A stretch of 64,000 bases of DNA from Haloferax sulfurifontis ATCC BAA-897 (GTDB taxonomy: Archaea > Halobacteriota > Halobacteria > Halobacteriales > Haloferacaceae). The number at the start of each line of letters is the position of its first letter. Within the stretch, counting starts at the first letter, position 1. The stretch is taken from the NCBI RefSeq assembly GCF_000337835.1, contig NZ_AOLM01000028.1, positions 186,001-250,000 of the forward strand, in the 5' to 3' direction. The notes beneath the pieces are model-generated. The model made no database searches and was not told where the DNA came from. It saw nothing but the letters and a program-made list of their open reading frames with translations. Positions 54,337 through 62,136 of the stretch are shown here, one piece after another. Made by a program: the position numbers and the translations under genes.

Positions 54337-55469
54337 GGGACGACCGAGGAGACGGGCGACGACGCGGAGGTCGTCGTCGAGACGGCGAGCGAAGGGACGA
54401 CAAAGCGGTCGGACGTGGCGGTGACGAACATCGACACGAGCCGCCCCGTCGTCATCCCGCTCGAACCGCCGGCGGGCGACACCGAAACCGGCGGGGCCGA
54501 GACCGACGACTCCGGGACCGCCGGCGACTCGTCGTCGTCAACCGACGAGACCGTCTCGGTCGCACAGCTCTCGATGAACGTGAGAAACGGGGACGACTTC
54601 TCGCTGGACGTCACGACGTACGAGGCGTCCGAGGACGAAGCCACGAGCGAGCGCTTCCAGCGCGAGACGGGAGCGAGGCCGGCGGGCTACGTCGTTGTCG
54701 GCCACACCATACACGACGACGACATCGAGGACGTGACGTTCACGTTCAACGTGCGGAAGCGCTACTTCGAGGAGACGAACACCGGACCGGAGTCGGTCGC
54801 GCTCTACCGCGACGAACAGACGCAGTGGCGCAGACTCGACGCCAGTCTCGTCGATGAGTCCGAGATGCGCTACGTCTTCGAGGCGACCTCGCCCGGCCTG
54901 TCGCGGTTCAGTATCGGCTCGACCGTCCCCGTCTTCGAGACGACCGCCGCCGATATCACCGAGACGACCGTGTCGGTCGGAGAGGAAGTCGAACTCTCGG
55001 TCGACGTGGCGAACCGCGGCGGCGCGGGGGGGTCCCACGAACTCGACTTACTGGTCGACGGCGAGCGCGTCGCCGGCCAGACCGTGGGGCTCGGCGCGTT
55101 CGAGAACGGGACGGCCACGCTCAGCTACGCCTTCGACGAGGCCGGAACGTACGAACTCGCGGTCGGCGACCGGGTCGTCGGCAGTGTCACCGTCGAGGAC
55201 CCAGGCGAGACCGAGACGGCGGCGTCGGTCGACGACTCGACCGCCGGGGCTGACGGCGGCGAGACCGATGGCGGTGCGGCCGACGGCGACGAGACCGGCG
55301 ACGACGGCGGCAACGCCACCGGATGGACGCTGGCCGTCGTCGCCGTGCTACTCGCCGCCGGTCTGGGCATCGCCTACCGGCGGCGAGAGCGCGACGAGTA
55401 GCCCCGAAGCGTCCCGATTTTTCGGCGGCTCGTGAACAGAGCTATTAGCTGGGAGACACGAACAGACGT

Positions 55470-55913
55470 ATGACCGGATTTCGCCCGCCGACCGGCCTCT
55501 CGTGGCGACGGCGGTACAGCCTCGTCGGCGGCCTCGTCGCGGCGGCGCTCGTCTCGTGGAGCTATCTGGACGGGCGGTCGGCGATGTCGCTGACCGCGGT
55601 GTTCTTCGCCGGCCTCGTCGTCGGCGCGGTGGCGAAGCGACGGCACGGAACGGCGACCGGCGTCGGCGTCCAGACGGGGCTCGTCGGCGGCCTCCCCATC
55701 CTGTGGGTGCTGTTCGACGTGCTCGCGTTCGCAAGCGGGCTGTCCGGCCCGACGTGGTTCGTCGTCGCGGGCTGGCTGATGGTGCTCGGCGGGGTCGCCG
55801 CGGTCGGCCTGCTCGGGTTCGGTCTGTCGGCGCTCCTCGGCGGCGCGGGCGCGAAGGTCGGCGCGGCGTTGACGGCGTCCGACCCGCCGTCACCGACGGC
55901 GACGAGCGAGTGA
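55470..55913 (+). CDS. Small four-helix membrane protein (DUF5518-like)
   Basis: A 147-residue protein with about four membrane helices (YSLVGGLVAAALVSW, MSLTAVFFAGLVVGAVA, GVQTGLVGGLPILWVLFDVLAFASG, WFVVAGWLMVLGGVAAVGLLGFGLSALLGG). It resembles haloarchaeal DUF5518 proteins by length and Gly-rich helices, but assignment is tentative. AGCTATTAGCT about 20-30 bp upstream may be its TATA region. Confidence 0.65.
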   Translation: MTGFRPPTGLSWRRRYSLVGGLVAAALVSWSYLDGRSAMSLTAVFFAGLVVGAVAKRRHGTATGVGVQTGLVGGLPILWVLFDVLAFASGLSGPTWFVVAGWLMVLGGVAAVGLLGFGLSALLGGAGAKVGAALTASDPPSPTATSE

Positions 55914-55950
55914 GGGCGCAGGCGGTGCCGACCTAAAGAAGAACCCGACG

Positions 55951-56166
55951 TCAGCGCTGTTCGCGCGCGGCTTCGACCGACGCGAAGAAGCCGAAGTACG
56001 CGACGACGCCCGCACCCATACAGAGGTAAAAGGCCCACTGCGGCCCGTCGAGAACGTCGAACAGGACCGAAACGACCGTCACCCACACGAGGGCGAAAAG
56101 CAGGTCGGTCAGCATACCCGAGCGGTGTTCGCGCACGTGGGTTCGAATCGTCTCCGCGAGGCTCAT
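55951..56166 (-). CDS. Small two-helix membrane protein, 71 residues
   Basis: Helices LTDLLFALVWVTVVSVLFDVL and WAFYLCMGAGVVAYFGFFASV follow a polar N-terminus. ATG 56166 (MSLAETIRTHV) is preferred over 56211. The family was not recognised. It is 68 bp downstream of the UspA gene on the same strand and may be the last gene of the acetate operon. Confidence 0.65.
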   Translation of the reverse strand: MSLAETIRTHVREHRSGMLTDLLFALVWVTVVSVLFDVLDGPQWAFYLCMGAGVVAYFGFFASVEAAREQR

Positions 56167-56234
56167 CGTCGGTCCACCCCGTCGGGAGCCGCGAGTGGCG
56201 CGTTCGTCCACGCGTGGGTCGTGTCGTACATGGG

Positions 56235-56723
56235 TTACGCTTCTGCTTCCGCGTCTGTTTCCGCGTCCTTTTCGTGGACGTCGACGACGAGCACCGGGAG
56301 CCGCGTCCGCCGCAGGACGCGTTCGGTCACGCTCCCGAGGACGACCCGGGAGAGACCGGAGCGACCGTGCGAGCCCATCACGACGAGGTCGATGTCGTTG
56401 TCGTCGACGAACTTCCTGATGGCGCGCGCCGGTTCGCCCGCGACGACGTGCTCGCGGACGGCCAGTCCATGTTCGGCCGCGGCGTCGGCGACGTAGCCCG
56501 TGGCCTTGTCGGCCGCCTGCTTCACTTCGGGCATGTCGTCGAGGCGGCCCTGCCGGATGCGGTCGACCTGCTCTGTCCCAAGCGAGTAGCTGGTGGCGTC
56601 GACGTCGACGACGTACAGCGCGTGGACCGTCGCGCCGTACTTCGAGGCGAGGTCGACCGCCTGTTCGACGGCGTACTCCGCCGCGTCGCTTCCGTCAGTC
56701 GGAACGAGGATGTGTTCGTACAT
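56235..56723 (-). CDS. Universal stress protein (UspA family)
   Basis: A 162-residue single UspA domain. The start MYEHILVPTDGSDAAEYAVEQAV and the ATP loop VVMGSHGRSGLSRVVLGSVTERVLRRT (G-x2-G-x9-GS) are complete, so nucleotide binding is expected. A short acidic tail follows. It starts 3 bp after the symporter stop and is thus in the acetate uptake operon, where it may adjust transport to energy state. Confidence 0.92.
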   Translation of the reverse strand: MYEHILVPTDGSDAAEYAVEQAVDLASKYGATVHALYVVDVDATSYSLGTEQVDRIRQGRLDDMPEVKQAADKATGYVADAAAEHGLAVREHVVAGEPARAIRKFVDDNDIDLVVMGSHGRSGLSRVVLGSVTERVLRRTRLPVLVVDVHEKDAETDAEAEA

Positions 56724-56726
56724 TGG

Positions 56727-58376
56727 TTAGTCGTCCGCGGGGGACTGGCCCCCGTCGGCGCTCATGACGACGTCTTCTGCGGACTGTTGCTGGCCCATCG
56801 GTTCCGGGCTGTGACACTGCCTGACCATCTTCTTGATTCGCTCGGGCGGTTCGTCCGTCGCCATCGAGACGGCGATGGTGACGACGAACACGAGCGGCGT
56901 GCCGACGAGCGCCGCGCCGATGGCCGGCACGAACTCGGCGAAGGCGTCGCTGAAGTGGAAGATGAGGTCGTTGACCACCGCGGCGACCCAGAGCGTGAGG
57001 CCGACGCTCATGCCCGCGAGCGCGCCCTGACGGTTGGTGTTCTCCCACCAGAGACCGAGGAAGAACATCGGGAACAGCACGATGGCCGCGAGCGAGAACG
57101 CGAGCGCGACCAGTTCGCCGACGAGCGCCGGCGGGTCGAACGCGGTCACCGTCACGATGATACCGAGCGCGACAATGGTCGCCCGACCGACGAACACCTG
57201 CTGGCGCTGGGTCGCGTCGGGGTTGATGATGTTCGTGTAGATGTCGTGGGAGACGGCGGACGAGGCGGTGATGAACAGCCCCGCCGTCGTCGCGATGGCG
57301 GCGGCGATGCCGCCGGCGGCCACGAGGCCGACGAACCACGTCGGCAGGTTCGAAAGCTGTGCCGCGAGCACCACGATGAGGTCGCCCTCGCCGCCGCTCA
57401 TGCCGCCGTTGGCCGCGAACGTCGGGCCGTACTGGGAGGCGTCGTAGAGGTCGACGCCGAACGCCGCCAGCGCCGGGGCGCTCCAGTACAGGAGCAGGAT
57501 GAAAAACAGCCCCCAGACGGTCGACTGCCGCGCCGTCTTCTCGTTTTCGACCGTGTAGAACCGCACCAACACGTGCGGGAGGCCGCACGTCCCGAAGATG
57601 AGCGAGAACGCCGTGGCAATCCAGAGGTAGAACCCCGCGTTGGCGAACGGTTCGGAGAACTCCGCGGACAGTTCGCCGATGAGTCGGCCGTACTCGATCT
57701 GCGGGAGGACGGTCGAGTAGCCGCCGATGAACCCGACGACGTAGACGGCCGTCAGGAACGCGACGATGAGGATGACGTACTGGACGGCCATGTTCTTGGT
57801 CGCGCCCATCATGCCGGAGATGGTCAGGTAGCCGACCGTAATCGCCATCATGACGACGACCATCGTGACGTAGTCGGTCCCGAAGACGTACAGTCCGACG
57901 AGGCCCATCCCGCGGGCCTGTCCGACCGAGTAGACGAACCCGATGAGGATGGTCGTCAGCGCGCCGATCGCCCGCGCCGTGTCGGAGTTGAACCGGTCGC
58001 CGACGAAGTCGGGGGCCGTGTACTTCCCGAACCGACGCATCTGCGCGGCCAGGAAGATGAGGAGGACGAAGTAGCCGGCGGTCCAGCCGATGATGAACGC
58101 GAGCCCGTAGAAGCCCGCGAGAGCGACGAGCCCCGCCAGTCCGAGGTACGAAGCCGCCGACATCCAGTTCGCGCCGATAGCCATCCCGTTTTCGATGTTG
58201 CCAATCGACCGACCGGCGACCCACATCCCCTCGGTGTCGGCGACTTTGAACACGTAGCCGATGGCGAGAAGCAGGGCCAACATCCCGACGACCATGACGG
58301 CCGGCACGAGTTTGAACGAGATGTTGAGCGCCTCGGGAAGCAGGTCGCCCGACTGGAGGAACACGCTCGGCGTCAT
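56727..58376 (-). CDS. Sodium:solute symporter, large subunit (acetate/lactate type)
   Basis: A 549-residue SSS-family carrier with about 13 helices. Landmarks: ADTEGMWVAGRSIGNIENGMAIGANWMSAASYLGLAG, and GFVYSVGQARGMGLVG. It overlaps the DUF4212 gene by 4 bp, and this pair is the known two-subunit symporter (VC_2705 type large subunit with a small subunit). With acetyl-CoA synthetase upstream, acetate or a close short carboxylate is the likely substrate. Confidence 0.9.
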   Translation of the reverse strand: MTPSVFLQSGDLLPEALNISFKLVPAVMVVGMLALLLAIGYVFKVADTEGMWVAGRSIGNIENGMAIGANWMSAASYLGLAGLVALAGFYGLAFIIGWTAGYFVLLIFLAAQMRRFGKYTAPDFVGDRFNSDTARAIGALTTILIGFVYSVGQARGMGLVGLYVFGTDYVTMVVVMMAITVGYLTISGMMGATKNMAVQYVILIVAFLTAVYVVGFIGGYSTVLPQIEYGRLIGELSAEFSEPFANAGFYLWIATAFSLIFGTCGLPHVLVRFYTVENEKTARQSTVWGLFFILLLYWSAPALAAFGVDLYDASQYGPTFAANGGMSGGEGDLIVVLAAQLSNLPTWFVGLVAAGGIAAAIATTAGLFITASSAVSHDIYTNIINPDATQRQQVFVGRATIVALGIIVTVTAFDPPALVGELVALAFSLAAIVLFPMFFLGLWWENTNRQGALAGMSVGLTLWVAAVVNDLIFHFSDAFAEFVPAIGAALVGTPLVFVVTIAVSMATDEPPERIKKMVRQCHSPEPMGQQQSAEDVVMSADGGQSPADD

Positions 58377-58810
58377 TCGACGCGTCCCCCGTCGGCGACG
58401 GCGGCCTCACCCTCTCCCGTCGAGCGCGGCGTCGACGCCGCGTGGTCGATGCCGTAGCGCTTGTCGAGCTGGTCGCGCTTGCGCGAGTAGACGAACGCGA
58501 GGACGAGCGAACTCGTCGGCGACAACACGGCGACGAGGAAGTAGTGCGCCGGGAAGCCGATGACCGGAAGCTCCGCGGTCATCGTCGCCGGTGCGAAGTA
58601 GGTGAGAACCGGCGGGCCGAACGTGAGAAGCGCCCACGCGACGAAACCGGTCCAGATTACTTTCAGGTGGTCTCGCATGAACGGGGTACTCGGTTTCAGC
58701 AGGTTCACCTCCCGCGAGAGGTAGTCTATCTCCTCGTGGTCGGAAGCTGTGCTCCGGTCGGCGTTCGGTGCGTGTGAGTCGATTTCTGACTCGGTGGTTT
58801 GGCTTGACAT
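58373..58810 (-). CDS. DUF4212 symporter small subunit
   Basis: A 145-residue protein with two membrane helices (LKVIWTGFVAWALLTFGPPVLTYF and FPAHYFLVAVLSPTSSLVLAFVYSRKRDQLD), the DUF4212 pattern of small subunits paired with SSS symporters. The N-terminus is acidic and polar, about 45 residues. It is coupled to the large subunit by a 4-bp overlap and follows the acs gene by 51 bp. Confidence 0.9.
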   Translation of the reverse strand: MSSQTTESEIDSHAPNADRSTASDHEEIDYLSREVNLLKPSTPFMRDHLKVIWTGFVAWALLTFGPPVLTYFAPATMTAELPVIGFPAHYFLVAVLSPTSSLVLAFVYSRKRDQLDKRYGIDHAASTPRSTGEGEAAVADGGRVE

Positions 58811-58861
58811 AGATTCGCTGGCTGATGATTACACTCGATACGCTCGGCCGGTGAGGGCCGT

Positions 58862-60823
58862 TCAGTCGCTCTGTGCGCGGACCTTCGCCGCGATTTCCTC
58901 GACGACCGCCGGGTTCCGGAGCGTCGAGGTGTCACCCAGTTCCGCCCCGTTCGCCACGTCTTCGAGCAGGCGGCGCATGATTTTGCCCGAGCGCGTCTTC
59001 GGCAGTTCGGGCGTGAACACGACCTGTTCGGGGCGAGCGATGGGACCGATGGCGTCCTCGACGCCCTCGATGATTCGCGCCCGGAGGTCTTCGCCCTCCT
59101 CGTACCCGTCTTCGGTGATGACGTAGGCGTAGACGGCCTCGCCTTTCACCTCGTGGTTCCCGCCGACGACAGCGGCCTCGGCGACGCCCTCGACGCCGAC
59201 GATGGCCGATTCGATCTCCATCGTCCCGAGGCGGTGGCCCGAGACGTTGATGACGTCGTCGACGCGCCCGAGCACGGTGACGTAGCCGTCGTCGTCGACT
59301 TTCGCGCCGTCGCCGGTGAAGTAGTGCCACCCGTCCACGTCGAACTTCGCCGCGTCCTCACCCCACCGGTGGCCGCGTCGCAGTGCGAGCGGCATGCCGG
59401 GCCACGGGCGCGTGAGGACGAGATACCCGGCCTCGTTCGCGGGCACTTCCTCGCCGCGGCCGTCGACGACCCGAGCGCCGACGCCGGGGAGCGGCGGGCC
59501 GGCGGAACCGGGTTTCATCTTCTTGACGCCCGGCAGGGTCGTTATCATCATCCCGCCGGTCTCGGTCTGCCACCACGTGTCCACGACCGGGCAGGTCCCG
59601 TTGCCGACGTGTTCGTAGTACCACTTCCACGCCCGCGGGTCGATGGGCTCGCCGACCGTCCCGAGCAGGCGGAGACTCGACAGGTCCCGCGACTCGGGGA
59701 GCGACGTGTCCCACTTCATGAACGACCGAATCGCCGTCGGCGCGGTGTAGAACACGTCGACTGCGTTCTCCTCGATGAGGTCCCAGATGCGGTCGCGCTC
59801 CGGGTAGTTCGGCGTCCCCTCGTACATCACCGCCGTCGTCCCGAGCGCCAGCGGCCCGTAGACCACGTAGGAGTGGCCGCTAATCCAGCCGATGTTCGCC
59901 GTACAGAGATACGTGTCCTCCGGCTTGAGGTCCAACACCGCCTGCGACGTCCACGTGACGTGGGCGAGGTAGCCGCCGGTGACGTGTTCGACGCGCTTCG
60001 GTTCGCCCGTGGTCCCCGACGTGTGGATGAGAAACAGCACGTCGTCGGCCGCCCGCTCGACCGGGGCGACCTCCGCGCCGGCGTGAGCCTCCACCAGTTC
60101 GTCGTAGGTGTGCTGTCCCGCGCCGAGGTGTCCGGTCTCGCCGAGGTGCTCGACGACGACCATCTCTTCGAGGTCGTGAGCGGCCTTGAGGCGGGCGTCG
60201 TCGGCCTTGCTCTTCAGGAAGATGGCGCTCCCTCGCCGGTAGTAGCCGTCGCAGGTGACGAGGAACCGGGAGTCCGCGCTCTCCAGCCGCGTCGCCAGCG
60301 CGTCGGCCGACAGCCCCGCGAAGACGACGTTGTGGGGCGCGCCGATGCGGGCGCACGCGAGCATGGCGATGGGAAGCTCCGGAATCATCGGCATGTAGAG
60401 CGTGACCACGTCGTCCTCCTCGACGCCCTGCGCGCGGAGCGCGGCCGCGAACTCGTTGACCTCGCGGTAGAGGTCCTGATACGTGTACGTCCGCGTCTCG
60501 CCGAGGTGGCTCTCCCACTTGATGGCGACGCGGTTTTTCGCCCCGGCTTCGACGTGGCGGTCCACGCAGTTGTAACAGGCGTTCAGCGTCCCGCCGGCGA
60601 ACCACTCGAACGGAGGTTCGTCGTCCGGGAGGACCGACTCGTACGGGTCGAACCAGTCGAGCGTCGCCGCCGCTCGGTCCCAGCAGTCGGGCCAGTTCAC
60701 CTCGAACTCGTCGTAGACCGAGTCGTCGGTGACGGTGGCCTGGTCGACGAACTGCGGCGGAGGCGGAATCTCCTCGTCTCCGGCCATCCTCGTTTCGAAG
60801 TCCGGCCCGCGACGGTTCGACAT
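58862..60823 (-). CDS. acs: Acetyl-CoA synthetase (AMP-forming)
   Basis: A 653-residue acetate-CoA ligase of normal length. The P-loop LIHTSGTTGEPKRVEHVTGGY, the active-site WWQTETGG, YFTGDGAKVDDDGY, the hinge GRVDDVINVSGHRLGTMEIESA, and catalytic Lys614 (KTRSGKIMRR) are present. It makes acetyl-CoA from acetate, ATP and CoA. It heads the operon acs-DUF4212-SSS-UspA, a complete acetate uptake and activation unit. TTTTAAT lies 26-32 bp before ATG 60823. Confidence 0.94.
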   Translation of the reverse strand: MSNRRGPDFETRMAGDEEIPPPPQFVDQATVTDDSVYDEFEVNWPDCWDRAAATLDWFDPYESVLPDDEPPFEWFAGGTLNACYNCVDRHVEAGAKNRVAIKWESHLGETRTYTYQDLYREVNEFAAALRAQGVEEDDVVTLYMPMIPELPIAMLACARIGAPHNVVFAGLSADALATRLESADSRFLVTCDGYYRRGSAIFLKSKADDARLKAAHDLEEMVVVEHLGETGHLGAGQHTYDELVEAHAGAEVAPVERAADDVLFLIHTSGTTGEPKRVEHVTGGYLAHVTWTSQAVLDLKPEDTYLCTANIGWISGHSYVVYGPLALGTTAVMYEGTPNYPERDRIWDLIEENAVDVFYTAPTAIRSFMKWDTSLPESRDLSSLRLLGTVGEPIDPRAWKWYYEHVGNGTCPVVDTWWQTETGGMMITTLPGVKKMKPGSAGPPLPGVGARVVDGRGEEVPANEAGYLVLTRPWPGMPLALRRGHRWGEDAAKFDVDGWHYFTGDGAKVDDDGYVTVLGRVDDVINVSGHRLGTMEIESAIVGVEGVAEAAVVGGNHEVKGEAVYAYVITEDGYEEGEDLRARIIEGVEDAIGPIARPEQVVFTPELPKTRSGKIMRRLLEDVANGAELGDTSTLRNPAVVEEIAAKVRAQSD

Positions 60824-60848
60824 ACAGGTGGTACGTCGGCCTCATCGC

Positions 60849-60855
60849 ATTAAAA
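60849..60855 (-). promoter_or_regulatory. TATA element of the acs operon
   Basis: TTTTAAT on the minus strand, 26-32 bp before the ATG. The gap to the divergent aminotransferase gene is only 113 bp. Confidence 0.55.
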
Positions 60856-60936
60856 CGTTCGTCGGGAGAGGCGACCCGGGGCGTCGCGTCGAGCGCGTCC
60901 GCCAAGCTTCTTGTGTCAGCCAGTCCCAGCCCACGT

Positions 60937-62100
60937 ATGCCGACACCGTCCCCCTTTTCCCGACGCATCGGGAGCGAGCGCGTCGCGGGAACCCGCGAGT
61001 CCGTCATCCGGGAGATGACCCGCGAGGCGCACGAACACGACGCCATCAACCTCTCGCAGGGGATTCCCGACGAGGACGAGACCCCGGCGAGCGTGAAGCG
61101 CGCGGCGAAAGACGCCATCGACACGTCGAGCCAGTACACCATCACGTGGGGCCTGCCGGAACTCCGCGAGGCGGTCTCGGAGCGCTACGCTGAGTGGAAG
61201 GGCGTCCGCTACGACCCCGAAACTGAGGTCACCGTCACCACCGGGACGAGCGAGGCCGTCGTCTCGACGCTCCTCGCGCTCTGCGACCCCGGCGACGGCG
61301 TCATCTACTTCGAGCCGACCTACGAGAGCTACATCCCGGCCGTCCAGTTCGCCGGGGGCGAGCCGATGCCGCTCGACATCACAGACGGCCTCGAACTCGA
61401 CGCCGACGCGCTGTGGGACGCCGCCGAAGAGGCGTCCATGCTGATTCTCAACCACCCGCACAACCCGACGGGCACCGTCTTTTCGCCCGCCGAACTCGAA
61501 CTCGTCGCGGCGGTCGCCGCCGAGGAGGACCTCGTCGTCGTCACCGACGAGATATACGAGCATATCGTCTACGCGGACGACTACGTCAGCCCGGTCGAAA
61601 TCGACGGCCTCGCCGGGCGGACCGTCGTCTGCACGGGGCTGTCGAAGACGTACTCCGTGACGGGCTGGCGCGTCGGGTTCGCGCTCGCGCCCGAACCGCT
61701 TTCGGCCGAGTTGCGGAAGGTCCACGACTACACGAGCATCTGCGCGCCGACGCCGTTCCAGCGGGCGGGCGTCGAGGCGCTGTCGCTCCCGGCGGACTAC
61801 TACGACGACCTCTCGGACTCCTACGAGCGCCGCGGGGAACTGCTGTACGACGGCCTCCGCGAAGTCGGCCTCGACCCCGTGAAACCGGACGGTGCGTACT
61901 ACATGCTGACGCGCTATCCGGGCGACGCCGACGACACCGAGTTCGCCCACAGGCTCGTCCGCGAGGCCGGCGTCGCCGTCGTCCCCGGGAGCAGTTTCTA
62001 CACCGAGGGCTCCGCCGACTGGGTCCGCTTTACGTTCTCCCGCAACGAGGCGACCGTCGAGGAGGCGCTCCGACGACTCGACGAGAACCGGTTTTGGTAG
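60937..62100 (+). CDS. PLP-dependent aminotransferase (class I/II)
   Basis: A 387-residue fold-type I aminotransferase. The PLP lysine is Lys237 in GLSKTYSVTGWRVG; NPHNPTG-like HPHNPTGTVFS (173-183) and VVTDEIYEHIVY (201-212) are the cofactor-binding segments. Substrates may be aspartate, aromatic amino acids or kynurenine-type compounds. ATG 60937 was chosen; an upstream in-frame GTG at 60913 is less likely. It is divergent from acs. Confidence 0.9.
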   Translation: MPTPSPFSRRIGSERVAGTRESVIREMTREAHEHDAINLSQGIPDEDETPASVKRAAKDAIDTSSQYTITWGLPELREAVSERYAEWKGVRYDPETEVTVTTGTSEAVVSTLLALCDPGDGVIYFEPTYESYIPAVQFAGGEPMPLDITDGLELDADALWDAAEEASMLILNHPHNPTGTVFSPAELELVAAVAAEEDLVVVTDEIYEHIVYADDYVSPVEIDGLAGRTVVCTGLSKTYSVTGWRVGFALAPEPLSAELRKVHDYTSICAPTPFQRAGVEALSLPADYYDDLSDSYERRGELLYDGLREVGLDPVKPDGAYYMLTRYPGDADDTEFAHRLVREAGVAVVPGSSFYTEGSADWVRFTFSRNEATVEEALRRLDENRFW

Positions 62101-62136
62101 CTGGCGGCGGTCCAGTCGCGGCGTGGTCGACCGTCG

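Larger units (their letters stand above)
51254..55401 (+). pseudogene. Secreted PQQ-like beta-propeller / PKD repeat protein, frameshifted
   Basis: Restored length is about 1382 residues. Order: Sec-type signal (LVLALMTVISLVAWVPVGAAA), a CARDB-like domain, PQQ-like propeller repeats (about 51700-52700, motif PAVVDGVVYFGSNDGNLTAVDA), five PKD domains, an 18-Ser tract, a PGF-pre-PGF-like domain, another CARDB domain and a C-terminal membrane anchor with RRRERDE. The frame shifts at 53542-53548: the text gcggcgcggac lacks one G relative to DAGADQTVDED. Without it the first frame ends at 53710 and the second resumes from about 53551. Dense N-x-T/S sequons suggest surface glycosylation. The defect is either real or a sequencing error. 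Confidence 0.8.

Noticed and set aside
56131-56150. GGGTTCGAATC as the T-arm of a tRNA
   Set aside because: It lies inside the 71-residue protein gene and no acceptor, D or anticodon stems can be formed around it.
56214-58457. 747-codon open frame antisense to the symporter gene
   Set aside because: Same high-GC artefact; the minus strand carries a complete SSS symporter with family motifs.
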